A stretch of 64,000 bases of DNA, taken from Limnephilus marmoratus. Taxonomy: Eukaryota > Arthropoda > Insecta > Trichoptera > Limnephilidae. Under the pieces are notes generated by a model. The model had not been told where the DNA came from and did no database searches. It was given only the letters and a program-made list of their open reading frames with translations. Where the stretch lies: assembly GCA_917880885.1 (NCBI GenBank), contig OU862913.1, forward strand, positions 39,341,460 to 39,405,459. Direction: 5' to 3'. The position numbers were made by a program, and so were the translations under genes. Positions 24,901 through 33,250 of this stretch are shown here, one piece after another (position 1 is the first letter of the stretch; the number at the start of each line of letters is the position of its first letter).

Positions 24901-27900
24901 CTCATTATGTGTCTGCAGACACCCGGCTGGATCGTTCCGGCCATGACACACAGATCTCCTGTAATGTTATACCAGAACCAAGTGAGAGTAAGGAGAGGAA
25001 CCTGCTACTTCTGGATTCGTAGTTGAGGATTCTACCCCTCGACGGCGGAGGCTGTCACAGTTAGTCACTTGTTTACGATTAATATGTAGGTGGGTTATTA
25101 TTTGGCCATTTCATTGTGAACTCTTAGTTCTCGAAATATTTCTTTTACATTATCTCCACACAAGATAATTTCACAAAATAATTTCCCTCAGAGCCTATGT
25201 CACCTTTGGGGTTGCTGTGTTAAGGTCTGTTTGAGGAAAATTAGGAAAGAACCTGGGTCTGAGTCATATTTGTAGGAGGGAGAAAATACAGTTGTCTGCA
25301 AATCGTTCCACAGCTGAGCTGTTGAACTCAGGAATGAATTTGATCGCCACCATGGTCGAGGGGTGAAGCTCTTAATTCGCAATCAGAATCAAATTCCGGC
25401 GTGCGCAAATAAATGTTATTTGATTAATTTGTGTTATTTCATAATTAATTAATTTATTATAGATACGTAGAAGATACTTTAAGTATCGTCCTGGTGTAAA
25501 ACGACTATTCAGAATTAGTGCTATTACTCATGATAAATCAAAAATATGTTGTAAAGAAAACTCGTCAATAGCTGCAAATATTTCACCTCCTTTGCAAACA
25601 AAGGGAAAAATCTTGCAAATCTCACAAATATCAACCCAATTTCAGACTGCAACATTGATGCAGAAAATAAAATAGCAACATTTCAAGTCACAACAGATGA
25701 TTAAAAATAATATACCCGTGATTTGATGGAATTACAGTTAATATTTTATAGAATGTTAAAAATCAACTTTCTAAATCTTTAATGCATATAGTAAATAATA
25801 TTTAGTATTTCGTTTCGAAAGCGTAGTATTTCAATACATTTATAAACAAACTATCATTACTCCAATTTTCCTATTTTATGAAATCCTTTTTTTTTATATA
25901 ATGACCTCATTTTTATTTTTCATCGAAGCGTCAACGGCAAATTTCAGAACACGAGGTTTTAACCTAAATTCGATTCTGTGGAAGAATCCACAAAGCAATT
26001 ATAATAGTTAGCGCGGAACAGTATATTTTTCACAATTTTGCAGCATATGGTGTGCTACTCATTTTTTAAACTTCACCCATACATGAAAATGGCTTCCTTT
26101 CATGAATCTGCAACTTATTATTTAACTTGTCGTTATTTTCTCACACCAAAATAGTTTAAATTAAATCTGTATGTGGTGAATTAAAATTACACATATCAAT
26201 TATCATAAAATTGATATTTCACGTAATGAAAAAAAAACCCTTGTTATATCTTAAAAAACCCACTCTTGTTAAATCTCTAAAAGGAGTTTGGTAAGCCAAT
26301 CGAATTGTACTATTTTGTTAATAAAACACATAATACGGGGAATATATTGATTTTCTAAAATGAATTATTTCAATACAAATATTCTAGAATGTATTCAAAT
26401 AGCAGCAAAATCCTTCTCACTTTCAAATTTCAACATTATTTCACTAGGCTCTATCTTCGCCTTAATAAGACCTTCTCTTGCATATTTTATACTAATAGTA
26501 CTCAAGTTACAGTCTTCACAGCTCATTCAACTGCTTGGGTATGATATTGTAGAGGCAATTTACCTGTGCTAAAAAATAATTGAAGATTCATCTGATTTTT
26601 CTTCAAGGTAAATTGCCTCTACAATATATATACGAATACAATACGAATTTAGGTTAAAACCTCGTGTTCTGAAATTTGCCGCTGACGCTTCTATGAAAAA
26701 TAAAAATGAGGTCATTATATAAAAAAAAAGGATTTCATAAAATAGGAAAATTGGAGTAATGATAGTTTGTTTATAAATGTATTGAAATACTACGCTTTGG
26801 AAACGAAATACTAAATATTATTTACTATATGCATTAAAGGTTTAGAAAGTTGATTTTTAACATTCTTTAAAATATTAACTGTAATTCCATCAAATCACGG
26901 GTATATTATTTTTAATCATCTGTTGTGACTTAAAATGTTGCTCTTTTATTTTCTGCATCAATATTGCAGTCTGAAATTGGGTTGATATTTGTGAGATTTG
27001 CAAGATTTTTCCCTTTGTTTGCAAAGGAGGTGAAATATTTGCAGCTATTGACGAGTTTTCTTTACAACATATTTTTAATTTATCATTAGTAATAGCACTA
27101 ATTCTGAATAGTCGTCTTACACCAGGACGATACTTAAAGTATCTTCTATGTATCTATAATAAATTAATTAATTATGAAATAACACAAATTAATCAAATAA
27201 CATTTATTTGCTTACGCCGGAATTTGATTCTGATTGCGAATTAAGAGCCTCACCCCTCGACCATGGTGGCGATCAAATTTATTCCTGAGTTCAACAGCTC
27301 AGCTGTGGAACGATTTGCAGACAACTGTATTTTCTCCCTCCTACAAATATGAACAGGCTCGCTGTATTTAAATTCGAAGTGCACACGACACACTTCACAA
27401 AACACGATACAGCTAGCTTTTGGGCATTCTAATGACCTAATGAACTGGCCCTCATTACTAACAAATTCTCAGGGTGTGAGAAGTAACCGTTTTTTTCTAC
27501 TGCAGGATAAATTAAAATACTTTTTGGTTAGCTGAACAGTATTGGGCACTACGAACACGTAGGGCGTATACGCTATTAATATCTGACGTGATCTAGTATG
27601 TCATTATAACTATTTTTTTTTACATTTTTGAAAATTTATACTGCGAAAAATGGCATACATCATAATATAAACTTTTTTTCTTTTTAGCATCTAATCTTCG
27701 CAATTCAATAGGTAGGTTCCCACAACGCTCAAGTAACTACCCATTTAGTCTCTTGAGCTCCCCTTCTACAAGACAAAGCACCGTATCAGCTGTTCTGTGT
27801 CCGCCATTTTGGAATCAGAGTTGGAGCCACCACGCGAATGGTATAGAAGGTGCTATGATTTTTTTGAACAGATTGAAGTATTTTTAATAGAGAAAAATAA

Positions 27901-30900
27901 TAGCGATACCTCTTTTTTGATACTGAATTATTTAGGCCTAAATAATGTCTCAGTAAACACAATAACTTAATCTCTATAAAAAGTATGTGAATAAACCAAT
28001 AATATGAAATGTTCAATGGCTTCCGTCATACAATTTAATACAAATTCAATGTGTGACTGTAAAATTATAGTGAGCAGTGACATCAGCACCAAACATTCAA
28101 TAATGATAATAATGTTTCATTTACTCGATAAAACATGACCTTATAAAATTTTTTTTAAACTCTACGTTATTATTACTTATATATTCAGAATCAGCGTTTA
28201 TTGGTCTATATCAGAGGTTCCAAAACTGATTTTTCTCGTAGACCCCTTTCAAAATTTTACTGATTTCGGTGGACCCCCAAATCCTGCTGCTGCATTTCTA
28301 CCACATTCCCAAAACTCGTCAAAAATATGAAGATTAGATCTAACGATGGAAATTTGCGTCGCGGCTGAGTTCCAACCCTTAATTCGGAGTGTTATAAATA
28401 AAAAGAAAAATAGTGGATTTTCTTGTGTTCTATTTATTAAAATAATATGATTACAGACTTAGGGGGAAACACATGTAGATGACCCAAAAATATGTTTTTA
28501 TTTTTTATTTCATAAATTGTTAGTAGGTATAACTACTTAAGAATATGTTCCCAAAGTTTTAAATAAAAATTTCAATTCGTTCCGGTGTTATGAGGGTGTT
28601 TAAGTGAGCTTCCCCCCAGTACCGAACCGCATGGTAAACATGAAACGCATTTTTCTCGGTACGACTTTTTTTGAATTTGTGTGCACTCTAGCTCAGAAAG
28701 TTTTTTTATCAAACATTTTAAAAATGTGCAAATACCTTATTTATGTAATTACGCTCTATTTACGTGAACCGAAATTCGTAGTAACATCATTGTCAAAAGT
28801 ATTTTTTAATTGCAAAAAAATGTAGAAAATTGTAAATAATCAAGGTTTCCTGTTACACCTGTAAAATATTTAATTTCTATATTTTTGGGAAAGGTAAGGT
28901 TTAAAAGTAGAAGAGACACATGTTCTTAAATTAAATTTAAAACCATATTGATTTAAGATGAAAACTATGGCCTCGAAAATGCACACAAAAGCTCATGGTA
29001 TCGTTCGATGTACAACAGCTGATAATTTTCATATTTTCAGAGGAAATTCTTCGAAAATTCACAATATTTTTATAAATAAATGAATAAGATAACCTCAAAG
29101 TTTCAATAAATTATAAACAATTCTTCCATGCCGAAAAAAATCATGAATATCATTGAAAAAATCTTGTCCTGTATTTCCCACCTTAATAGAATTAAATATC
29201 GAAGTTTTTACAAGTAACAGTCGCTGACCTTCTTAAAATACACTTCTCAAAAAAATTAAGTGATGTTTAAAAAAAATTATTACTAGATATTAGGGCTATC
29301 TGATCTATAAGCCGGCCTAACTGAAAAAAAAATCAAGCCCGTGGGCCAAAATAATAGTAAAAAAATTTGCAAATTATTTTTTCTATTAGGATTGCATGAG
29401 AACCGTAGCTCCTAAAAAAATTGCCAAAAATATGAAAATTAAAATCTTAACGACCATTTTTTTAGTAGTGTATTATCTGCCTTGATAGATAAATCCAATC
29501 CAACATTTTTGTTCTTTATTATCGAAACCAGATAAATTTTCGTGGACCCTCACAACTTGTGGACCCCCATTTTTTTATCACGCCAACGTAGACCCCCGTC
29601 GAATCTCCCATGGACCCCCGGGGTTCCACCTGGACAACTTTGGGAATCACTGGTCTATATGAACATATTTTTTGAAAGCCATAATATTTTTCACTGGAGT
29701 TCCTTATTTTGCAACCGGTAAAATAATCGACTATTTTATAGTAGTTTAAAAGTGTAAAAAATAACTACAAGAAAAGCATTGTAGTAATGACTTAAGTCCA
29801 TTTTGGCGACTTTACATGAGAAACAAAATACTGTTTCTATGTAGAGGAGTTTATAACAGGGAAAGTGTCTGTGGCGGGCGGGCTTTATTTTTTATACCAA
29901 TCTAGGGTTTATTCTGAGATTAATGACATTTTCCATGGCGTGGTTCAGAATTAAGGGGTAATTACTTCATTGAAGAGGAAGAGAAATCCAAAAAACTAAT
30001 CGAAAAATTAAAAAGAACAAGACACAAAAAAAATCGAAAAAATTGAATTGGTGGTAACTGGAACTCGAACCCAGGATCTCTCGTCCAACCGAGACGAATG
30101 CTTTAACCATTTTTTTAGAAATTTGGATAACTTCTTGCAAGGGAAAAAATTCAACTCCGATGGGGCAGTCCGAACCGCCTTCAAAGATTTAATTGATTCC
30201 CGTCCGAATAGTTTTTTTAGTAAAGGGATCGATGAACTACATATGAGATGGCAAAAGTGCATAGAGAGCAATGGTACATACTTTGATTAAATAACTATAT
30301 TATAATTAAAAAAATCGACCTTTATGTTCCTCCTATACAAAACGCCAATTTCATATGTAAGGACCTATTTCAGTCATTAGAAGTTTAGGGGCACAGGTAA
30401 TAAAAATAAAAAGTTATTCATTTTTTTCATCATTAGTACCTGCCTAGAAATGACATAAATACATCGTCTGTAGGTAGTAACAACCACAGTTTGATAATGC
30501 CTTCAGAGGGCGAAACAGCTGTACTGCATAATAATAATTACGAAGCAGAAGCAGAACTTGTTTATAATAAACTGTTTTTATACATGGAATAATGATATTA
30601 TTAAATATATAAAATAATTAAAAAATTAAAATGAAGTTTTACAAAACAAACTTAATAACAATAAATAAATTATTAAAATACATTTTATTGTGATATCGAT
30701 TGCTGTCAAGTTTAATTTGTGGAACTTTATTTTAGTTTGAAGATTTTTTTCATGTTATAGTTTATAATACAATAAAAACAATTTAATTTAAGTAAATTAT
30801 CATCAAGTTCTGTTATTAATTTTATTATTATTTAACATCTATTTCGCCTTCTAAAGCATATTCAAACAGTATAATATATGATTTAGATTTTCACGGCAAA

Positions 30901-31099
30901 AAATATTTTTGTTGTTTGTTTTTGGGGTGTTATGCCGTGTTGTAAAAAAAATCAAATATTTTGATTTCAAATACCAATTTAACTTTAATATTATGAAGTG
31001 GGAATGTTTATAAAATATGGAAATATTCTTACCTTGCCTCTGTGCTCCCACGAATTTTGCCACCACTAAAACCGTTAACACAATTTCTAGTAATTTCAT
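3974..31099 (-). CDS. Five-CLIP-domain serine protease homologue (catalytically dead, Masquerade-like)
   Basis: Seventeen coding exons on the minus strand join into 607 codons: 31099-31033, 24958-24855, 23728-23620, 23539-23436, 22983-22923, 22845-22742, 22461-22407, 22107-22004, 18126-18066, 17777-17674, 17589-17475, 14696-14548, 12965-12856, 10300-10142, 8099-7997, 7701-7570 and 4156-3974. Every intron is GT-AG and every phase agrees. The product has a signal peptide (1-19), five CLIP domains (about 24-310), a linker with Cys331 and a chymotrypsin-fold domain (about 368-607). His57, Asp102 and Ser195 are replaced by Trp410, Ser460 and Tyr550. The R-IVGG activation site has become R367-TPMT. 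In insects such homologues act in the haemolymph as cofactors in melanisation or Toll cascades, or at cell surfaces as in Drosophila Masquerade, which also has five CLIPs. That role is inferred. Orthology is not shown. Confidence 0.92.
4157..6196. other. Last intron of the CLIP gene, first part: AT-rich, one small inverted repeat
   Basis: A perfect 12-bp inverted repeat GCGACCCGTTTC / GAAACGGGTCGC lies at 4495-4506 and 4533-4544. A short (CCTAA)3 run is at 5757-5772. A sequence at 5830-5905 is weakly repeated at 12335-12410. No exon was found. Confidence 0.5.
6248..6960 (+). mobile_element. TTAA-flanked MITE, copy 1
   Basis: TTAA stands at 6244-6247 and 6961-6964. Inner ends GAGGGCATTACCAG and CTGGTTAAACGCTC are inverted. 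The 713-bp body matches, in the other orientation, 42026-42700. There is no ORF. A TTAA target points to piggyBac-like or Kolobok-type mobilisation. Confidence 0.8.
7002..7090 (+). repeat. Interstitial telomere-type array (CCTAA)n
   Basis: About 17 units of CCTAA (TTAGG on the other strand) occur with one variant unit (CCTTA). It ends inside the palindromic element, not at a chromosome end. A shorter matching run of TTAGG units is at 7188-7211. Confidence 0.9.
7818..7970 (-). mobile_element. Degenerate tail of the Jockey-like family
   Basis: CACAGGAGGCC, GATGCTGTGTGGAG and GGGGTGGATAGGAATCTGGGG occur in the same order as in 541-700. It lies between exons 15 and 16 of the CLIP gene. Confidence 0.6.
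8388..8590 (-). mobile_element. SINE-1 copy, internally deleted
   Basis: On the minus strand a tRNA-like head with B box GATTCGAATTC lies at about 8590-8520. The 3' body (GGTCTGGTCATGAAACACGGC on plus) is at 8428-8448, matching the full copy at 36875-37290. The middle is missing. Confidence 0.55.
8640..9350 (+). mobile_element. LINE fragment, RT C-terminal end
   Basis: From 8738 an open stretch reads MAKAQKSLLRVILKKPFRYH then VLDVRQLYMRKLILNTHKQ and FTFLGPKLYNFMPDA, the tail after the RT domain in the LINE also seen at 59936-60946. It is 5' truncated. Confidence 0.7.
9400..9485. repeat. (TA)n microsatellite in a palindromic setting
   Basis: Two runs of TA of about 20-26 bp, the second flanked by AATAATAGG and CCTATTATT. 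Confidence 0.9.
9486..10141. other. AT-rich intron sequence of the CLIP gene
   Basis: T-rich with weak duplication of 9340-9400 at 9585-9650. No exon or ORF is supported. Confidence 0.4.
10645..11036. mobile_element. MITE-A, TIR family with TGTCCGGAAACTCG ends
   Basis: The left end TGTCCGGAAACTCGTAGTAC and its continuation to about 10700 are inverted at about 10985-11030. The interior has no coding capacity. A TA lies next to each end. The same interior and right end occur at 44140-44310, and end fragments at 3800-3850 and 12670-12702. Confidence 0.8.
11045..11600. repeat. Dispersed cluster of a CAAAACCCGCTATATC motif
   Basis: The motif occurs near 11053, 11207 and 11236, with variants near 11327 and 11366 and an inverted variant (ACAGCGGATATAG) near 11562. 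Spacing is irregular, so it is not a simple tandem repeat. Confidence 0.6.
11601..12855. other. Intron sequence without clear features
   Basis: AT-rich. It contains a MITE-A terminal fragment at 12672-12702 (GTAGATTCACCAGTT). No exon was found between 10300 and 12856. Confidence 0.4.
13330..13480 (-). mobile_element. Tail-only copy of the Jockey-like family
   Basis: CTACACAGGAGACC, GATGCTGGGTGGAGGG and GGGGTGGGTA follow the same order as 541-700. The 3' hairpin has decayed. Confidence 0.65.
13490..13850 (+). mobile_element. LINE C-terminal fragment (GRPHREYL motif)
   Basis: The frame from 13509 reads SRGRPHREYLEDLLVEVRC then HADFKRAAQDRESGRDEYRK, a motif known from the extreme C-terminus of insect non-LTR polyproteins. 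No polymerase domain is present. Confidence 0.5.
13851..14165. repeat. Non-coding repeat also present at 59518-59620
   Basis: Two related stretches (GGTTATCCAATAAATGG at about 13899 and TTGAATAACCAACACCTCCG near 14127) match GGATAACCCACACCTCTGCC near 59559. It passes directly into the tail-only element that follows. Confidence 0.5.
14166..14480 (+). mobile_element. Tail-only copy of the Jockey-like family
   Basis: GCAGGGGTGCCCG at 14189, AAACCCTCCACACTGCATCC at 14391 and the final GGATTAATGCAAAAAAA match 49320-49559. It lies in the intron before the linker exon of the CLIP gene. Confidence 0.7.
14548..17777 (-). CDS. CLIP domain 5 and interdomain linker (exons 17777-17674, 17589-17475, 14696-14548)
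   Basis: Residues 257-379. GDNCTMADTRRAGVC, FANC, then KCDLTDNESKLVCC complete the fifth CLIP. An 84-bp intron separates its halves. The second exon extends into the linker (KADCPPLPKG) and uses donor GACT|GTGAGT. Reading through that donor meets a stop after five codons. The linker exon gives YCIELAEKIRPC, whose cysteine is the expected partner of Cys480 in the protease-like domain. It ends at EYHR-TPMTTAAEVPYY, the position of the zymogen cleavage site, where IVGG is lost. Confidence 0.9.
15360..16220 (+). mobile_element. LINE fragment: RNase H domain and C-terminus
   Basis: IKIFTDGSKLSLDSYCGASV (15470-15530) is an RNase H beginning with its catalytic Asp. ALRLVKSLNVRNALILSDS and ILAWIPGHLGIVGNEKADSI follow with the second Asp and the GNEKAD box. 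The end carries a zinc-binding-like C-CG...H...C pattern (YCDCGSEDTLDHNFFEC). Several stops and frameshifts break it. Such RNase H domains are typical of I-type elements. Confidence 0.85.
16615..16850. mobile_element. Palindromic MITE (about 105-bp arms)
   Basis: The left arm (TATCGAAAATGTCGGTAACTT at about 16640) and right arm (AAGTTACCGACATTTTCGAT at about 16795) are inverted. Pairing runs from ACCTAGTATG near 16610 to CATGCTAGGT near 16845. The loop is short. There is no ORF. Confidence 0.8.
16851..17474. other. Intron sequence
   Basis: AT-rich. It holds a phrase near 17007-17030 (GGTCCAGCCGTTCTCGAGTT) often found in insect retroelement debris. No exon was found. Confidence 0.4.
18066..22107 (-). 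CDS. CLIP domain 4 (exons 22107-22004 and 18126-18066)
   Basis: Residues 202-257: DDNCTMLDTGRAGVC, FVNC, then PCDVEGSIQIVCCP. The two halves are separated by a 3.9-kb intron that has taken up a LINE fragment (20275-20971) and a MITE (19284-19478). The codon spanning the previous junction is GAT, so this module begins with Asp where the others begin with Gly. Confidence 0.92.
19284..19478. mobile_element. MITE-B, copy 1
   Basis: Inverted ends TTAGTTACCCCC and GGGGGTACTATTAA, and internal CCACCGCGCAGAAAAGT shared with 55140-55285. It lies in the CLIP4 intron. No ORF is supported. Confidence 0.7.
19845..19940. repeat. (AAT)n plus short repeat fragment
   Basis: A run of AATAATAAT is followed by AGAGCGCCGTTTTTG and GGGCGCTTTACAA. 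These two halves (GAGCGCC / GGGCGCT) are near-inverted. Confidence 0.45.
20275..20971 (-). mobile_element. CR1/L2-like LINE fragment, RT C-terminal third
   Basis: One open frame of 222 codons. It reads VNLDADFSLKTQVNR, YVVSRLDYCNGIYASLP, then LHWLKCPERIQFKLCWMVFK, LNGMAPTYLSEM and FGVSGPKAWNGLPHELR, the post-RT region of CR1/L2-type elements. It is 5' truncated at 20971. It is uninterrupted and probably a recent insertion into the CLIP4 intron. It is not part of the host transcript. Confidence 0.88.
20972..22003. other. Intron sequence with low-complexity stretches
   Basis: A phrase at 21480-21560 resembles LINE 3' ends. Near 21840-21950 a non-coding repeat ends in poly(A). No exon was found. 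Confidence 0.4.
22407..22845 (-). CDS. CLIP domain 3 (exons 22845-22742 and 22461-22407)
   Basis: Residues 149-202: GDQCSIAKTGRAGKC, ISKC, then ICTLDGSVPVVCCEG. All six cysteines are kept. The second exon is 55 bp, two codons shorter than its relatives. A donor at GGAG|GTACGG is chosen because reading through meets a stop a few codons later. Confidence 0.88.
22923..23539 (-). CDS. CLIP domain 2 (exons 23539-23436 and 22983-22923)
   Basis: Residues 94-149: GDNCTMVDTRKVGVC, FGNC, then ICAVEGIVQIVCCP, giving six cysteines. The first exon is 104 bp and the second 61 bp. The intron sequence beside the acceptor (ACACCAGGGTTACACAACAC on plus) is shared with CLIPs 4 and 5, showing duplication of exon plus intron. 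Confidence 0.92.
23620..24958 (-). CDS. CLIP domain 1 (exons 24958-24855 and 23728-23620)
   Basis: Residues 23-94. Cysteines follow the CLIP order: C26, GVC, MRC in the first exon, then VC and the CC pair (LIVCCPW) in the second. It is the most divergent of the five CLIPs and has a longer tail, about 20 residues after the CC pair, rich in Gln and Arg. First exon 104 bp, phase 1 to 0; second exon 109 bp, phase 0 to 1. Confidence 0.9.
23729..24854. other. Intron between the two CLIP1 exons
   Basis: AT-rich, with no recognised repeat or exon. Confidence 0.4.
25142..25383 (-). mobile_element. Jockey-like LINE fragment, C-terminus and tail
   Basis: The minus strand reads SFLSSTAQLWNDLQTTVFSP, equivalent to the end of the LINE at 49040-49170, followed by its tail with a degraded 3' hairpin. 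The distal part is copied in inverted form at 27240-27352. Confidence 0.75.
25264..25972 (+). repeat. Left arm of a 709-bp inverted duplication
   Basis: This arm is repeated in reverse complement at 26644-27352 with only scattered substitutions and equal overall length. It contains a LINE C-terminus and a SINE-1 body (GTAAAACGACTATTCAGAA; compare 37067). It lies in intron 1 of the CLIP gene. Confidence 0.9.
26644..27352 (-). repeat. Right arm of the 709-bp inverted duplication
   Basis: Reverse complement of 25264-25972. The 671-bp spacer between the arms (25973-26643) is unique in this window apart from a hairpin at 26545-26633 made by TTGTAGAGGCAATTTACC and its complement. Confidence 0.9.
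27353..28203. other. Intron 1 sequence, no features
   Basis: A 76-codon open frame on minus (28016-27786) has no recognisable content. Nothing else is visible. Confidence 0.35.
28212..29652. mobile_element. Non-autonomous hAT element with 8-bp target duplication
   Basis: Ends CAGAGGTTCCAAAA and (inverted) CAGTGATTCCCAAAG are hAT-type. GTCTATAT flanks both sides (28204-28211 and 29653-29660), an exact 8-bp target duplication. Subterminal GGACCCCC repeats are present. No transposase frame remains. It lies in intron 1 of the CLIP gene. Confidence 0.9.
30040..30108 (-). mobile_element. SINE-3 fragment, tRNA-like head
   Basis: The minus strand reads a tRNA-like sequence with B box GGTTCGAGTTCC. 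A degraded relative is at 42940-42990 (TACTCGAACACAGAACATC). Confidence 0.5.
30108..30290 (+). pseudogene. Mariner transposase C-terminal fragment
   Basis: From about 30108 the frame reads NLDNFLQGKKFNSDGAV, then AFKDLIDSRPNSFFSKGID and MRWQKCIESNGTYFD and a stop, the usual C-terminal end of mariner transposases. The DDD catalytic part is absent, and no matching left end was found. Confidence 0.85.
30291..31032. other. Intron 1 sequence beside exon 1
   Basis: Strongly AT-rich without repeats that I recognise. Confidence 0.35.
31033..31099 (-). CDS. Exon 1 of the CLIP gene: start codon and signal peptide
   Basis: ATG at 31099-31097 opens MKLLEIVLTVLVVAKFVGAQ: one basic residue, a hydrophobic core and a likely cut after GA at residues 18-19. 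The exon ends in a strong donor (AAG|GTAAGA) in phase 1, matching exon 2. A TATA box and initiator upstream support this as the true first coding exon. Confidence 0.9.
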
Positions 31100-31174
31100 T
31101 TTGAAAATAATTTTACAACACCGAATTTATTTTAAAAAAATTCTCTTGTTAGTATCACTCGAAGAGTTGAACTT

Positions 31175-31215
31175 CAACTGTGATTCAATGAACTTTACTT
31201 TTATATTTATATCAG
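31175..31215 (-). promoter_or_regulatory. Core promoter of the CLIP gene: TATA box and initiator
   Basis: On the minus strand TATAAATA lies at 31211-31204 and an initiator-like TCACAGTT at 31183-31176. The predicted start base (A at 31181) is 30 bp from the start of the TATA box, the canonical spacing. This gives an 82-nt 5' leader before the ATG at 31099. Confidence 0.6.
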
Positions 31216-31944
31216 TTTATTTGTATTCGGAGTCACACAAAAGATAAGAATTTTTCTCTCTCATATCATAGTCCGTAAGTCTAAGTTTTAACTTTAGGGC
31301 GCACAGTTCACATCCGCGCTGTGCAAGCGGGTTTCCTACAGAGCATTGGACCATCCCAAATAAAATATATGTAAATTATTCATGGATAACACTCCTAACC
31401 CTCTGGATGCCAGTTATTTTTTGCAAAGAGAAAGCTTTCATGTAAATAATTCCCCTAAAGGTCTGTCTTCATTGGGGAAGCTATACGGAGGCTCTTTTTA
31501 ACGATTAATCATTGTTAGTGGGATACACGAGGTCTGTCAACGGTTTCATCACAGTTGATCCGTCGACAATTGGTCCCCCGGCGTAATTATATATGTGCAG
31601 TCAGCATAGACTAACATTTTCACACTTTATTACATAAAATATATCTAAGTGACCCCGAAGGGATGTGCAGAGAGGATGTACCGCCGAATAATGAAAGTAT
31701 AAAATATATTTTCATTCAAATATACAGGGTGGACCTTAACTGTGTTCGCGGTTTGTTTCGTTATTTTTTTAACAATGCGTGGGGCGAGCGCGGTTTGGGG
31801 GGTATTGTTAGACGCGTTATTTCATGGAAATTTTAGTCGCCTTGGAGTAGAAGTGGGTTGATTCACTCATTTTACGGAATCAATTCCGGACCTATATTCG
31901 ACTGAGTGGACTCGATTCACTGGACTTGCTCCTTTGATTCCGGC

Positions 31945-32160
31945 GATTCCACCGGACTCACCGAATCAAACTCATTGTGGCGTTCCGCCGGAGTCGTTGA
32001 ATCGGCCGGAATCAAACTCAGCTTGGTTCTTGCTGATTCAATGCCAGAGTTGATTCCGCCGGACTCGCCGAACCAAACCCATTGTGGCGCTCCGCCGGAG
32101 TCGTTGAATCGGCCGGAACCAAACTCAATTTGACTCCTGCTGATTCAATGCCGAGAGTTG
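31945..32160 (+). repeat. 107-bp tandem repeat inside the hAT
   Basis: CCGGACTC begins at 31952 and again at 32059. The two units share GTGGCG, CCGCCGGAGTCGTTGAATCG and further sequence. Confidence 0.85.
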
Positions 32161-32377
32161 ATTCAGCTGAACTCGCCGTACTCGGCGGAATCGTGGAACG
32201 TTACGGAGTTAAGGAATCATGTGTTTAAGTAGCCGGGCGTGTGTACATTAACATGCTATTGTTTATTGCGAGCGAGAAGTCTTATCTTTATATAGCTAAT
32301 AATAATGTATTTGACATGAGTGATATCTTTGTCGGCTTTATGAGAACCGTGTAAGATATTTACGATAAATTTGAAAC

Positions 32378-32876
32378 TTACGAACAGTGAAGTTCTTGTA
32401 TAGCAGTGAGCCATGGAACCGGCAGAGGAAGGATGAAAGTAAACTGAATGCTGTTGAAATGAGATCCTTGAGGCGTATATGTGGTGAAACTATGTATGAT
32501 CGTGAGAGAAATGTGGAGATCCGCAAATAATGTAAGGCTGATGTAAGCATAATGAGTAAGATTAAGAAGGGGACCCTCAGATGGTTTGGGCAAGTAGAGC
32601 GAATGAACGAAGAAAGTAGTGTAAGGAGAATATATGCCAAAATGTGAATGGTGGAAGATGTTGGGGACGCCCGGGGAAGACATGGCAAGATCAAGTGAAT
32701 CACATACTTGAGTCGGGCCATGTCAAAAGTCAGAATAAAAGAAGAGTATGTTTGAGACGATGTATGAATGTGAGTGAGGCAAGGAGTGTGTGCCAAGATC
32801 GAGTTGTTTGGCGGTCATTCCTCTCAGGAATGAGAAAAACCCCTGCAGAGAAACGGCTTGATGGTTAGTTAGATAT
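32378..32876 (+). mobile_element. RT-A LINE fragment inside the hAT
   Basis: It reads the RT-A C-terminus (MSKIKKGTLRWFGQVERMNE, then GRPGKTWQDQVNHILESGH and CQDRVVWRSFLS) with indels. The tail GGTTAGTTAG matches the (TTAG)n end of other copies. Confidence 0.8.
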
Positions 32877-33064
32877 TTTACGTTCTTCATAAAACTAGTA
32901 ATTCACCAGAGTATCACCGGCGCGAACTTGCGGGAAGGCAAATTTGCTCCGTGATGACCGACAAAAGGTAAAAAGCAGTACTCCTTGCTATCTTTTGACT
33001 AAGATATAATGCTATTTCTTTTCGAAAAATGTTTTCACGCTGTCATCGCGCCCCGCTAGAGCAA

Positions 33065-33250
33065 TACAACGCCGCCCCGCTTGCGCCACACACCTCATCC
33101 CGTGAATAAGTCCTGTATTCTCACTCTGTCACTCGTTCCCGAGTGATAGAGTGACAAATCCCCGCCCGGCCTGCGCCGCGCACCTCCTCCCGTAAATGAT
33201 TCCTGCCGCCCGGCCCGCGTCGCACACCTCCTTCCGCGTCAACCTCGCCC
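33065..33250 (+). repeat. GC-rich degenerate tandem repeat inside the hAT
   Basis: Three related units (CGCCCCGCTTGCGCC, CGCCCGGCCTGCGCC, CGCCCGGCCCGCGTC) begin near 33072, 33163 and 33208, each followed by ACACCTC- or CACCTCCTCCCG-type sequence. Confidence 0.7.

Noticed and set aside
30008..30271. Minus-strand 87-codon frame
   Set aside because: Antisense of the mariner transposase C-terminus.
32338..32796. 152-codon frame on the minus strand
   Set aside because: It is the antisense of the RT-A LINE fragment. The sense strand carries the recognisable motifs.
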